A stretch of DNA of 64,000 nucleotides from Micromonospora lutea (GCF_016863535.1 NZ_BOPB01000030.1:1-64000), one strand, 5' to 3'; shown: positions 10,101 to 17,625, numbered from the stretch's first letter. The notes: generated by a model from the sequence alone, not told the origin. Numbers and translations: made by a program.

Positions 10101-11490
10101 GTGTCCGGGCGGCCTGTTCCTCGAACAGGCCGTGCAGCGTCGCCTCGGTCGGCCGGCCCACCTCGCGGTCGTGCGCGCCGGTGACCTGGTCGAGTTCGGC
10201 GTCGGTGAGCATCCGGATCCGGGCCACGGGCTCGTCGGGCCGGTCGAGCGAATTGCCGATGAGGGTGTCGAGGTGCCGGCCCAACGCCTCGACGTCGAAG
10301 TCCTCGTCGAACACGTCCCGGGAGTAGTCGAGATCGATCGTCAACGTGCCGTCGTCGTACTCGTTGACGAGCACGGCCAGGGCGTTCTGCTCGTGCACCC
10401 GACTGGCACCCAACGTGCGGTGGGTGATGCCGGGGATCGACTCCGGGCGTGGCCAGCCCAGCCAGGAGAGGGTCACGTCGTAGAGCTGGCGGGGTCCGTC
10501 AGGTGGGATGACCTCGCGCAGCAGTTCGCCCCGCGACAGGCGTTGATGGGTACGCATCGATCGCAGGGTCCGTTGCAGCTCGGCCACCAGGTCGGGCATC
10601 GTCCGCGTACCGGGAACCGCGACCGGCACCGGCAGTTCGTTGGCGAGATGGCCGACGGTCTGCCGCTGCGCGTACGTGCTCCGGTTGAGCACCGGCACGC
10701 CGAGCACGACCTGTTCGGTGCGGTGGATCCGGCCGAGGTACACCGCGAGGGCCGCCGCGAAGTAGGTGAAGGGCGACTGACCGGTGGCCCGGATCCGGTC
10801 GACGAGTTCCCGACGCAGGGGGAAGCTGTGCCGTGCGGTCCGGTAGCGGCCGCTGGCCCGAGTGGAGAACAGCGCTGGAGTGATCCCGTCGAGGCAGGCA
10901 CGGAAGTATTCGATGTCCTGTTTACGCTGGACCGATTCGGCGTAGCCGGCCATCTCGCGCGCCAGGTCCAGGTAGGAGAGACGCCGGCCCGTCGCCGTGG
11001 TCCTTCCCGCGACGGCGGCGGCGTACCCGGCGCAGACCTGCCGCAGCAGCAGCCGCGCGCCCCAGCCGTCGGTGACCAGGTGGTGGGCGTTGAGGTACGC
11101 GTACGAAACGGACTCGCTCTCGCGCAGCAGGGCCACCCGGTACAACCGGTTGCGGTGCAGCTCGAAGGGCTGGGAGAACGCGCTCGCCATCCAGGAATGG
11201 CATGCCTGGTGGGGGTCGGGGGCGTCACTGAAATCGTGGAGCTCGACCACAGCCTGTTCCGGCTCCACCCATTGAAAGGGGTGCCCGTCTTCCTCGTCGA
11301 AACGTAATCCCAACGCCTCGTTGAGCGTTATGACCTGCCGCAGGCAGTCGAGCAGGAGTTCGTGGTCGAGTGGCCCGACGAACTGTTCCCATCCACACAC
11401 GTTGAACTGTGGAAGGTCGGGGGACAAACGACTTGCTACCCAGATGTCTGATTGGTATGTGGTTAGCGGCGTACGGCCGGGATTGATCAC
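4165..11490 (-). CDS. Dimodular nonribosomal peptide synthetase, C-A(Ser)-T-C-A-T-TE
   Basis: A 2441-residue NRPS with seven domains. C1 (about 10-440) has HHLVTDG at 136-142. A1 (about 455-965) has TSGSTG near 603 and K964, and its pocket residues read DVWHFSLVD+K, the code of the serine domain of EntF. T1 has GGDS with carrier S1019. C2 has HHVLLDG at 1224-1230. A2 has TSGSTG near 1690 and a pocket reading about DVQAISQVV+K, which I cannot assign; it shares the D-V-Q and V-V-K positions with proline codes only. T2 has LGATS with S2090. The thioesterase has GWSFGG with S2221 and H2401. The start is GTG at 11490 preceded by GGAAAGG. A C domain at the front implies an acyl or separately loaded starter. 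No epimerisation domain, and no mbtH gene in the window. Confidence 0.96.
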   Translation of the reverse strand: MINPGRTPLTTYQSDIWVASRLSPDLPQFNVCGWEQFVGPLDHELLLDCLRQVITLNEALGLRFDEEDGHPFQWVEPEQAVVELHDFSDAPDPHQACHSWMASAFSQPFELHRNRLYRVALLRESESVSYAYLNAHHLVTDGWGARLLLRQVCAGYAAAVAGRTTATGRRLSYLDLAREMAGYAESVQRKQDIEYFRACLDGITPALFSTRASGRYRTARHSFPLRRELVDRIRATGQSPFTYFAAALAVYLGRIHRTEQVVLGVPVLNRSTYAQRQTVGHLANELPVPVAVPGTRTMPDLVAELQRTLRSMRTHQRLSRGELLREVIPPDGPRQLYDVTLSWLGWPRPESIPGITHRTLGASRVHEQNALAVLVNEYDDGTLTIDLDYSRDVFDEDFDVEALGRHLDTLIGNSLDRPDEPVARIRMLTDAELDQVTGAHDREVGRPTEATLHGLFEEQAARTPDRIAVVVDGADETLSYADLDARANQVAQALRADGVARDDRVAILAERGAPLLAGILGTLKAGGAYVPIDPDHPPARIRYLLADSGAKVLLTSGTQAASTRGDLDAVSGLTVRRLDALATYPSVPVEPLARPDDLAYVIYTSGSTGDPKGVMIEHRSVVNRLAWMQRQYPLDRADVLVQKTPISFDVSVWELFWWAFAGARLVLPRPGAHRDPHTMVTTVARHGVTVIHFVPSMFGPFLDLLAQKPELRQQADSLRLVFASGEELPARRVDQFHRLFHRPPGTDLSAGARLVNLYGPTEATVDVTHHECHPDPDQPTRRVPIGRPIDNVRLYVLGRDDQPQPVGAPGELCVAGVAVARGYLGRAGDREAGTGGESNVAARFVTDPVRGEGRMYRTGDLARWLADGSLEYLGRLDGQVKIRGNRVEPGEIQQALAAVPGISEAAVIARTAPGRDLHLVGYYVAEADLDPVRLRGHLLRHLPDFMVPAFFRRLDRMPLTPNGKLDVAALPAPVAGLSQGSAQDPRDDVERTLATIWSRVLDLPSVGIHQDYHAIGGDSILALRIRAEAERQGLHFTLADLAAQPTIAALAQHARRTAPADAPPTPSAAPGPFALVSPLDRARLGDAEDAFPATALQLGLLYHSSEHETATAYHDVFRYSVRMPWHEEAFRTAYDRLVTRHPGLRSAFDVGGFTEPLQIVHARVAGGLDVADLRTLDPDAARAEVSAHMWQRRRHRYAFDQPPLFLFRVHLLPSDVVELVFSFHHVLLDGWSVATVVGDLFRDYLHLIGAGIDAVAETALPNPAGYVVEERHALASASARRFWADRLDGAELTQLDGFRPYEPPADDESAVHMVGLPVGLEQRLRAFAQDHGLPLKSVFLAAYCLTLRLYSGATDVTVGLVTHGRPEQVGAERLAGLFLNTVPLRLRSGPSSWLESVREVYRWEQECQPYRRYPLHAIQQDRGGRPVFELAFNYVHMHVLAPLLDLPTIEPLDFDAWEETNFALLWNVFVHPTGQRISLRIDADRRTFTRAQIDLIADTYLRILARIIDEPDAAPDFGFLVPARPVGTGGPVTTTIEVRKDAVRRLAEHVHRTPNAVAVAAGHRRWTYARLQQEVDRIAYALVHAGVRPGDLVGIAVGRSPEMIASVYGVARAGAGCVPLDVTYPPDRIATMLAQARPVRVIADRSHADLVGEPERVLVVEDLLAPSRVVTPVPLPRSRPDDLLYVLFTSGSTGVPKAVAMSHAAFENHQAWQTEAVSAAAGGVTLQFAPLSFDVSFQEIFTTIGAGGTLQIIDERQRRDVSELLRLLDRESVERVALPYVVLQQLAEAAVTLGIQPRALRVVISSGEQLRVTDEIRRFVAALPAGAVLENQYGPTETHVVTAYPMTGDPDRFPNLPPIGPAIPGVELYLLDERMRPVPTGVAGELYLGGVQVARGFHRQPGLTGQRFVPNPFGAPGERIYRTGDLARVLPNGDLVWLARTDTQTKIRGFRVEPLEAELAIMKLAADHPGIREAAVVARRRDDTDAFLAAFLVGDQTRADLTDLRRRLREKLPEHLVPSHVQWLPEMPLTASGKRDDQRLRELPLRVETARQTAAPRDRYERVLAEIVADLLHLPHVDVEHNMFELGATSLTAMRLVTLIEKRYGVAVPVAAFVTAPTVSHLAALLRAGGADPTSVDPVVPIRTGGDRPPLFLVHPIGGNVLCYLPLARHLPREQPVHALQAAGLTAGTEPLRSVPALAASYLAAIRRVQPTGPYTIGGWSFGGVVAFEMARQLNNAARRLDPTGARPVDQLILIDPIARRSDEPVPVTDDVLLDWFFWELMPLDQDRPALAPIPSNLASPQQRLDFVARRAGAAGILRPGDSPAAVRRLFEVFKANWEAIIDYRPEVVDQDITLLRASEPLPPLLKPMHDLAGTLHLDPRNGWGELTTGRLDVLDVPGDHLALMDPPHVVDVAHRITELLAGSTTPATGRTSSSPVGGRR

Positions 11491-11974
11491 TCGTTACCTT
11501 TCCGCTCGCTACCGCACCGACCTGGGACGTTGGTGGCATTCGCGATCGTGCCCGGGGCGATGTGCAGGTGGTGCGGCTGCGGTCGACATTGGCCGCTACG
11601 GACGAGGCGAGCGGCGGTGGCGGTCAGGTGGAGTCAGCCGCCTGTGCCCAGCGGCTGTTCCTGACATGTGTGGCGTAATTTCTGGCGCGGCGCTCTTGCG
11701 CCATCGCCGCTCCCGTTGATCACTTCGGGGGGAGCGTAGCCGAGGAGCAGCGCCCGACCACAGCCGTCATTCCGATATCTGTCAGGCATCGAGCGTGTCA
11801 GGAAATCACCTCTACGGTGGTGCACCGAATGCGAGTCACCGGACGCGGTCTCGGGCACGCCGACCGCTGCGGGTAGGGATCTGTTGCCGGCTTTCGGGTG
11901 AGGGAATGAGGCGGGTGGGCGCACCGGGTTTGCGATCTGAGACCGGTTTTTCACGCCGGGCGGGGGGAGTGCCG
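11491..11974. promoter_or_regulatory. Divergent intergenic region between NRPS and P450
   Basis: This 484-base gap separates the leftward NRPS operon from the rightward P450-glycosyltransferase pair, so it should hold both promoters, although no clear -35/-10 pair stands out. It contains three copies of the 9-mer TGTCAGG(A/C)A: 11658-11666 on the minus strand, and 11780-11788 and 11796-11804 on the plus strand, the last two in tandem 16 bases apart. A small GGCGC/GCGCC hairpin lies at 11689-11702. The P450 reading frame stays open back to 11795, so part of the region could be coding if an earlier start is used. Confidence 0.5.
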
Positions 11975-13282
11975 GTGGCGGGGCCCGGCGTCCTTCTCCG
12001 CTGGGCGACGCGGCACGGGCTGATGCGGCTCGGCATCACCGCCGCCGCACGTCGGGGCGACACCCAGGCACGCCTATTCCTGGACCCCGCGATCCGCGAG
12101 GATCCGTACCCGTTCTACCACCAGGTACGCCGAACCGGTGCTCTCGTCCGTGGCCACCTCATGTGGAGCGCCACCCGCCATGACGTGGTCACCGAGGTGC
12201 TCCGTGGCGACGCGTTCAGCGTGCATCCGGGCACGCTGCCGGTGCCCCGCCCGATCGCGCTGCTGCGCCGGTTGAGCCGGCGGGGAAAGCCGATCGGACC
12301 GATCGATCCGCCGTCGATGCTCGTCACCGACCCACCCGAGCACACCCGCTACCGCCGGCTCGTCGTCAAGGTCTTCACCACGCGGGCGATCGAGGGACTG
12401 CGGCCCCAGGTCGAGCGGCACTGCGACGTCCTCCTCGACGAACTGGGTCGGGACGCCGCACGGCGCGGACCGGTGGATCTGGTCGCGCACTACGCCAGCC
12501 TGCTACCGGTCACCGTGATCGCGGAGATCCTCGGCGTACCGCCGCAGTCAAGACAACGCTTCCTGGACTGGGGTTCGGCCATCTCCCCGGCGCTGGACCT
12601 CGGGCTCTCCCTCGGCCAGTACCATCGCGTGGAGACGGCGATCCAGCAGCTCAACGTCTGGCTGCGGGGACACTTCGCGCGATTGCGCGCCGATCCTGGC
12701 GACGACCTGCTGAGCCAACTGGTGCACCAGGACAGCAACGGCGAACGGTTGACCGAGGACGAACTGGTCGCCCTCGCCGGTCTGCTGATGGCCGCCGGCT
12801 TCGAGACGACGGTGAACCTCCTCGGCACCGGTACCGCGCTGCTGCTGGCCCACCCCGAGCAGCTCGCCCTGCTGCGCGCCGAGCCGCGTCGGTGGCCCAA
12901 CGCGGTGGAGGAGATCCTGCGCTACGACGCTCCGGTGCAGACGACCGCCCGGTACTGCCGCTCCGACACCGAGGTCGCCGGGGTACGGCTACGCCAGGGC
13001 GAGATCGTGGTGCCGATGTTGGGCGGGGCCAACCGGGATCCGGCCGTTTTCGCCGACCCGGACCGCTTCGACGTCACCCGGGGCAACGCGCGCGACCATC
13101 TCGCCTTCTCCAGCGGGGCGCACTACTGCCTCGGCGCCAGCCTCGCCCGACTGGAGGGGGAGATCGGACTGCGCAGCTTGTTCGAGCGTTATCCGGATCT
13201 GGCGTTGGACGGCGCACCCCGGCGTCGATCGACCCGCGTGCTCCGTGGCTACGACCACCTGCCGGTACGCCTGAGGCCGTGA
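11975..13282 (+). CDS. Cytochrome P450 monooxygenase
   Basis: A bacterial class I P450 of about 435 residues with the start chosen here. The oxygen-activation helix reads LMAAGFETTVN (A-G-x-E-T in place of the usual A-G-x-D-T), the ExxR motif is EEILR, and the heme loop is FSSGAHYCLG with the thiolate Cys at residue 385. The frame is open back to 11795, but GTG at 11975 follows GGGGGGA at good spacing and gives a typical family length; other starts at 11905 or 11969 are possible. Its stop overlaps the glycosyltransferase start by four bases. It needs a ferredoxin and reductase from elsewhere. Placed divergently from the NRPS, it most likely oxidises the peptide or the acyl part. Confidence 0.92.
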   Translation: MAGPGVLLRWATRHGLMRLGITAAARRGDTQARLFLDPAIREDPYPFYHQVRRTGALVRGHLMWSATRHDVVTEVLRGDAFSVHPGTLPVPRPIALLRRLSRRGKPIGPIDPPSMLVTDPPEHTRYRRLVVKVFTTRAIEGLRPQVERHCDVLLDELGRDAARRGPVDLVAHYASLLPVTVIAEILGVPPQSRQRFLDWGSAISPALDLGLSLGQYHRVETAIQQLNVWLRGHFARLRADPGDDLLSQLVHQDSNGERLTEDELVALAGLLMAAGFETTVNLLGTGTALLLAHPEQLALLRAEPRRWPNAVEEILRYDAPVQTTARYCRSDTEVAGVRLRQGEIVVPMLGGANRDPAVFADPDRFDVTRGNARDHLAFSSGAHYCLGASLARLEGEIGLRSLFERYPDLALDGAPRRRSTRVLRGYDHLPVRLRP

Positions 13283-14751
13283 CCCTGGCCCCGGAGCCGA
13301 CGGGTCCGGATGCCGACGTGCGAATCGACGTGTCAGGAGCAGGGGTGTCAGCAGCAGCCGGGGCCGCGCCCCGCAGACCGATCATGTTCGCCAGCCCGTC
13401 TCATCCCGGGCAGCTCAACCCGCTGTTGACCATCGCCGCGGAGATGTCCCGACGGGGTGAACCCGACCTGTGGTTCAGCGTCGACGTCGAGGGCCGGGGC
13501 CGGGTCGAGGCGGCTGCGCTCGGCAGCCCGCTACGCTATCTTCCCGGCGCCGACACGCCGGTGCGGATCGAAGGCGACCTGTACGCGGCGATGGCGCGGG
13601 GACCGCGTACCACCGCCGGTCTGGCCGCACTCGCCCGGACCACGCGTACGGCCGACGCCACCGCGCAGGTCTACCGGCGCAATCTCGCCCACATCGAGCG
13701 GGTCCGCCCCCGGCTGATGGTCATCGACGTGATGAACCTGGGTGCGCTCGACGCGGCCACCACCGCAGGCGTGCCCTACGTGTTGAGCGTGCCGTATCCG
13801 ATCAGCGCCGCCTATCTGAGCCGTCTGCCGTGGGATTACCCGACGCCGACCTCCGGGCTGCCACGGCGGCTGACCGGGGCACAGCGACTGACCAACGTGC
13901 TGTTCCGCGTACGGCTGCAGATGGCGCTGCTGCGCGCGGTGGCCGGACCGGCCTGGCGGCGACGGGGCCAGGGGCTGGCCAACGCGTCGGGTGACCCCGC
14001 GACGTACGCCGCCGCCGCGGTCGCCGTCTTCGGCTACACCGTGTTCGGGCTGGAGTATCCCTTTCCCACGCCGGACCACCTGCACCTGCTGGGCGCGATG
14101 GTGCCTGAGGAGATCACCCCGCCCGACCAACCCGCCGACGAACTGACCGACTGGCTGGATCGGCAACCCAGCGTGGTCTACGTCTGCCTGGGCACCCTGG
14201 CCGCTCTCACCGCCGCCCAACTCGACGCGTTCGCCGAAGCGCTGGGCCGGATCGGCCCGGAGCACCGGGTGCTGTGGAAGCTTCCGCCCGAGCAACGCGC
14301 TGCGCTGACCAGGCCGTTGCCGGCGAACGTCCGGGTCGAGCAGTGGATACCGTCCCAACTGGCCGTGCTCGCCCACCCGCGGGTACGGGCCTTCGTCTGC
14401 CACGGTGGCGCGAACGGTTTCCACGAAGGTGTTCACTTCGGACAGCCGATGCTGCTCACCCCGTTCTGGCTGGACTGCTACGACATCGCTGCCCGGGCAG
14501 TCGACGCGGGTGTCGGGTTGACCCTCGACCATCCGCCCCGGGTGGATCCGGACGAGGTGGCCGGCAAACTGCGCCGGCTGCTGTCGGAGGACGGTTTTCG
14601 GCGGCGCAGCCGGTACTGGGGTGAGCAGAGCCGCAAGGCCGGCGGAGTGGGACGTGCGGCGGACCTGTTGCGCGAACTTGCCGGCCGCGATGAGCGGCCA
14701 CCGGAGATGACGGACGCGGGAAAACGGCGGCCAGGACGGATCAGGGGGTAA
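13279..14751 (+). CDS. GT1-family (UGT-like) glycosyltransferase
   Basis: A 490-residue GT-B glycosyltransferase of the MGT/UGT type. The N-terminal acceptor domain begins at IMFASPSHPGQLNPLL; the C-terminal donor domain carries VVYVCLGTLAAL and the sugar-nucleotide signature around VEQWIPSQLAVL and FVCHGGANGFHEG, then GQPMLLTPFWLDCYDIAARAV. The GTG start at 13279 overlaps the P450 stop (GTGA), so the two are coupled. It probably attaches a sugar to a hydroxyl of the cluster's product, perhaps one installed by the P450 or the serine side chain. No sugar-nucleotide biosynthesis genes are nearby, so it would use a common cellular donor such as UDP-glucose or UDP-GlcNAc. Confidence 0.9.
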   Translation: MTLAPEPTGPDADVRIDVSGAGVSAAAGAAPRRPIMFASPSHPGQLNPLLTIAAEMSRRGEPDLWFSVDVEGRGRVEAAALGSPLRYLPGADTPVRIEGDLYAAMARGPRTTAGLAALARTTRTADATAQVYRRNLAHIERVRPRLMVIDVMNLGALDAATTAGVPYVLSVPYPISAAYLSRLPWDYPTPTSGLPRRLTGAQRLTNVLFRVRLQMALLRAVAGPAWRRRGQGLANASGDPATYAAAAVAVFGYTVFGLEYPFPTPDHLHLLGAMVPEEITPPDQPADELTDWLDRQPSVVYVCLGTLAALTAAQLDAFAEALGRIGPEHRVLWKLPPEQRAALTRPLPANVRVEQWIPSQLAVLAHPRVRAFVCHGGANGFHEGVHFGQPMLLTPFWLDCYDIAARAVDAGVGLTLDHPPRVDPDEVAGKLRRLLSEDGFRRRSRYWGEQSRKAGGVGRAADLLRELAGRDERPPEMTDAGKRRPGRIRG

Positions 14752-14761
14752 TCCGTCCTGG
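14731..14761 (+). terminator. Hairpin overlapping the glycosyltransferase stop codon
   Basis: Perfect 11-bp arms CCAGGACGGAT (14731-14741) and ATCCGTCCTGG (14751-14761) with a 9-base loop that contains the TAA stop of the glycosyltransferase. It is likely the end of the P450-glycosyltransferase transcript. Confidence 0.65.
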
Positions 14762-14798
14762 TGGGCCACCTGGTTGTAGCCCGGCGCGCGGGTGACGC

Positions 14799-14829
14799 CA
14801 GATGGCGGCGGGAGGGGTGCCGCCATCTG
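14799..14829 (-). terminator. Hairpin after the metallo-hydrolase gene
   Basis: Perfect 11-bp arms CAGATGGCGGC (14799-14809) and GCCGCCATCTG (14819-14829). It lies 5 bases beyond the stop of the leftward metallo-hydrolase gene, between converging genes, so it is a likely terminator. Confidence 0.65.
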
Positions 14830-14834
14830 CGGGG

Positions 14835-15626
14835 TCAGACCGTGATGGAGGCGGCCGTGCCGGGGGTGAGCCAGTGCAGGCTTTCCTGAACCGTGGGCGG
14901 GGCGGACGCGAAGGCAGCCTCGATCGCCTGTCGGCCTTCGCGGAAGTGGCCCCAGCCCTCGTAGTGCACCGGCAGCACCGTGCGGGGCCCGATCAGGCCG
15001 CACAGTTCGGCGCCCTCCTGAGCGGTCATCGTGTAACGCAGCGGACCGGTGAGGCCGAACCGTACCGCCCCGAGGTGCAACACGACGGTGCCGATGCCGA
15101 ACCGGTCGGCGACCTGACGGACCCCGTTGTAGAGCACGGTGTCGCCGGTGATCCAGAGCGGCCCGTGCCGCTGGCCTGCCCAGCGCAGCACGAAACCGGT
15201 CACTTCGCCGACGACCGGCCGGCTCAGCGGTGGGCCGTGGCGGCACGGAGTGGCGGTGATCTTGATGGTCGGCCGATCGGACGCCGTGAGCGTGGTGTGC
15301 TGCCACGGTGCCAGCCCGGTGACGTCGGTGCCGAGTCGCCGGCTGCCGGCCACGGTGGTGACGATCCGGCCCGCCGTCGGCAGCAGCGCCCGGCCGGCGT
15401 CGTCGAGGTTGTCCGCGTGGTGGTCGTGGGTCAGCAGAACGGCGTCAAGGCCGCCGAGCGACTCGGCTGGCAACGCGGGTCCGGTGACCTTGCGCGACGC
15501 GGTGCCCCACCCGAAGTGGTAGGTCCGACCGGGTGCGTCGAACGTCGGATCGGTGAGCAACCGCCAGCCGTCGATCTCGATCAGCACGGTCGGACCGCCG
15601 ATGTGCGTGATCCGTATGTCGGTCAT
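14835..15626 (-). CDS. UlaG-like metallo-beta-lactamase-fold hydrolase
   Basis: A 263-residue MBL-fold protein of the UlaG/YtnP-like group. The metal site reads LLTHDHHADN (the HxHxDH motif), with further ligands suggested by HGPPLS, WITGDTVLY and LPVHYEGWGHF. The ATG at 15626 has GAGGAG 8 bases upstream. Family members hydrolyse ascorbate lactone, lactones or phosphoesters, so the substrate cannot be named. It converges on the biosynthetic genes and diverges from the Cip1-like gene, and nothing ties it to either pathway. A second member of the same family lies at 32.4-33.3 kb. Confidence 0.85.
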   Translation of the reverse strand: MTDIRITHIGGPTVLIEIDGWRLLTDPTFDAPGRTYHFGWGTASRKVTGPALPAESLGGLDAVLLTHDHHADNLDDAGRALLPTAGRIVTTVAGSRRLGTDVTGLAPWQHTTLTASDRPTIKITATPCRHGPPLSRPVVGEVTGFVLRWAGQRHGPLWITGDTVLYNGVRQVADRFGIGTVVLHLGAVRFGLTGPLRYTMTAQEGAELCGLIGPRTVLPVHYEGWGHFREGRQAIEAAFASAPPTVQESLHWLTPGTAASITV

Positions 15627-15718
15627 GGCTGGTACTCCTCAGGGAAAGGCGAGGGCGGCCCCCATCCTTGTCCATCGAGTGCGCCCGAACACAACAGAGA
15701 TTCAACGTCTGCTATATA

Positions 15719-15732
15719 TGGGAACGCTTCCA
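15719..15732. promoter_or_regulatory. CebR-like LacI-family operator candidate
   Basis: TGGGAACGCTTCCA matches 12 of 14 positions of the streptomycete cellulose-utilisation CebR box (TGGGAGCGCTCCCA). It is 158 bases upstream of the secreted Cip1-like gene and 93 bases upstream of the divergent hydrolase. A LacI-family sugar-responsive repressor binding here would fit a plant-polymer gene. No such regulator is encoded in the window. Confidence 0.45.
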
Positions 15733-15889
15733 AGTCCGCGGCCCGCCGGAGGAAATGAACGGCCTCCAATGATGAACCCCCGCTCCACCAGGGCTTTCGC
15801 CGTTGTCGTCGAAAGCTGCACGGGACGGGGGTTGGCTGCCGCAGCCCTTGCCACATCGCGGTGTGGAGAAATCAGTTCATGGAGGAAAC

Positions 15890-16663
15890 ATGCGCAACAT
15901 TATTGCCGCGTTGACCGTCCTGATGGTCGGCGTGACGGTCGGCGGCGTGCCGTCCGATGCCGCGGGTGCCTCCCACCGTGGCTCCTGCACCCGACACATG
16001 CTCTTCTGCGAGGACTTCGAGCGCCTGCCGCGCGGCGGTGCCAGCACTTTGAACTGGGGCGTCGACACACGTAACGGCACGCTCACCGTGGAACGGGCGC
16101 ACCGTGGCAACCAGGTGTTGCACATTCACACGGTCGACAACGGGCGTGCCTTCCTCCGGGTCGACGACTTCGCCGCGCCGGGCAACCGTTTCTACGGCCG
16201 GATGCGGCTGCGAGTCGATGCCTTCCCGACCGCCCCCGACTGGGCGCACTTCACCCTTGTGGAGGCGACCGGCTCCGGTAGTTCGGAGATCGTCCGTCCG
16301 ATCGGCGGACAGTACGCACCCACTGTCCCCGGAATCTTCTGGGGCGTGGGCGCCGACGGCGGGCCGACCGGTGACTGGACCAACTGGCGGGAGTCCGCCC
16401 CGGTCGTCGAGGACACCTGGCAGTGCTTCGAGTGGAAGCTCGACCCGGCAGACAACCGCGTCGCGGTCTGGATCGACGGGGTGGCAAACCCGGAGCTGAC
16501 CGCCTCCACCACCGAACACGGCGGCAACGACGTGCCGTTCATCCTCCCGACGGTGAACACCGTGAAGATCGGTTGGCAGCTCTACCAGGGCGGCACCACC
16601 CCGGGCGCCTTCGACCTCTGGATCGACGACATCGCCCTTTCCACCAAGCGCCTCGGCTGCTGA
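15890..16663 (+). CDS. Secreted Cip1-like protein
   Basis: A 257-residue exported protein: the signal peptide is MRNIIAALTVLMVGVTVGG..SDAAGA, followed by a single beta-rich domain with paired cysteines (CTRHMLFCEDFE near the N-terminus, one before the end). The arrangement FCEDFE.., FYGRMRLRVDAFP, IGGQYAP.PGIFWG, ..WQCFEWKLD.., ..DLWIDDIAL resembles fungal Cip1, a protein co-induced with cellulases that has a lyase-like jelly-roll fold, and its actinobacterial homologues. ATG at 15890 follows GGAGGAAAC. It likely acts outside the cell on plant or microbial polysaccharide, but the activity of this family is poorly defined. Confidence 0.7.
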   Translation: MRNIIAALTVLMVGVTVGGVPSDAAGASHRGSCTRHMLFCEDFERLPRGGASTLNWGVDTRNGTLTVERAHRGNQVLHIHTVDNGRAFLRVDDFAAPGNRFYGRMRLRVDAFPTAPDWAHFTLVEATGSGSSEIVRPIGGQYAPTVPGIFWGVGADGGPTGDWTNWRESAPVVEDTWQCFEWKLDPADNRVAVWIDGVANPELTASTTEHGGNDVPFILPTVNTVKIGWQLYQGGTTPGAFDLWIDDIALSTKRLGC

Positions 16664-16688
16664 CCCCCACTGCGGCCGACACGATCAG

Positions 16689-16731
16689 GGATCTGCCAGC
16701 GACAGCCCCCGGGGCTGGCGCTGGCAGATCC
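16689..16731 (+). terminator. Strong hairpin after the Cip1-like gene
   Basis: Perfect 13-bp arms GGATCTGCCAGCG (16689-16701) and CGCTGGCAGATCC (16719-16731), with a further AGCCCC/GGGGCT pairing in the loop. It lies 26 bases after the stop. Confidence 0.75.
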
Positions 16732-16830
16732 GTCAGTCGACCTCCGGCGCGCCCTACTGCCGATCGCGCTTATCCTCCATCGGGGCAGGCGGCGGATGGT
16801 CTGCGCCGACAGGCAACGATGGGGGACGCA

Positions 16831-17541
16831 ATGACGTGTCAGCTGGTCGCGGTGTGTTTCGATGCGAGTCAACCGTTGCGGTTGGCGCAGTTCTGGGCCG
16901 CCCTGCTCGGCCGGGCGGTTGTCCATGATGTCGACGGCGCGTCACTGCCTGGCACGGACACCCAGCTCGGCCTCCGGTTCGTGGAGAGCCACACGGAGCG
17001 GGTGGAGAAGAACCGCGTGCATCTGCACGTCACCAGCGACAGCGCTGCCGACCAGCAGCAGACGGTGGCGAGGGCGCTCGCTCTCGGTGCCTCTCACCTG
17101 GACCTCGGGCAGCGCCCGGAGGAAGGACACATCGTCCTGGCCGACCCCGAAGGCAATGAGTTCTGCGTGATCGAGCCGGGCAACAACTTCCTCGCCGGTT
17201 GCGGCCTCCTCGGCGAGATCGCCTGCGAGGGCACCCGGGACGTCGGCCTCTTCTGGAGCGCGGCGCTGCGCTGGCCGCTCGTGTGGGAGCAGGACCAGGA
17301 GACCGCCGTGCAGTCACCGAACGGCGGCACCAAGGTCGCATGGGGAGGCCCGCCCGTGCCGCCGAAACAGGGCAGGAACCGGCAGCGCTTCGACCTCGCT
17401 CCACCCGTCCACGGCGATCAACAGTCGGAGGTCGAGCGGCTGGTGTCCCTCGGCGCCGCGCTGATCGAGGTTGGCGAGGACGGGCACGTCCTGCTCGCCG
17501 ATCCCGACGGCAACGAGTTCCGGGTGCTGCCGCCCCGATAG
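16831..17541 (+). CDS. VOC (glyoxalase-like) two-domain protein
   Basis: A 236-residue vicinal-oxygen-chelate protein made of two similar halves. Each half begins with a domain like LRLAQFWAALLGR or DVGLFWSAALRWPLV and ends with a strand-loop of the form VLADPEGNEFCVIEP (first) or LLADPDGNEFRVLPP (second). ATG at 16831 is preceded by GGGGGA at proper spacing; an in-frame ATG at 16819 is less likely. Actinomycetes carry many such proteins of unknown substrate; roles range from dioxygenases to resistance by binding. No neighbouring gene suggests a pathway. Confidence 0.82.
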   Translation: MTCQLVAVCFDASQPLRLAQFWAALLGRAVVHDVDGASLPGTDTQLGLRFVESHTERVEKNRVHLHVTSDSAADQQQTVARALALGASHLDLGQRPEEGHIVLADPEGNEFCVIEPGNNFLAGCGLLGEIACEGTRDVGLFWSAALRWPLVWEQDQETAVQSPNGGTKVAWGGPPVPPKQGRNRQRFDLAPPVHGDQQSEVERLVSLGAALIEVGEDGHVLLADPDGNEFRVLPPR

Positions 17542-17625
17542 CCCAGGCGACCCGCTGACCGGCTCCGGGCGGTTCCGGCCGGGAAGGGCCGCCGCCGGCA
17601 CGTCGCCCGGAGATATTGTCGGTGG

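Noticed and set aside
8452..11307. A 951-codon plus-strand open frame opposite the NRPS.
   Set aside because: It is antisense to conserved NRPS domains and encodes only low-complexity Arg/Gly/Val-rich sequence; long antisense frames are expected at this GC content.
11634..11954. A 106-codon minus-strand frame in the NRPS-P450 gap.
   Set aside because: It has no recognisable domain and lies in the divergent promoter region.
13531..15306. A 591-codon minus-strand frame spanning the glycosyltransferase and part of the hydrolase.
   Set aside because: It crosses two real genes and two terminator-like hairpins and has no motif.
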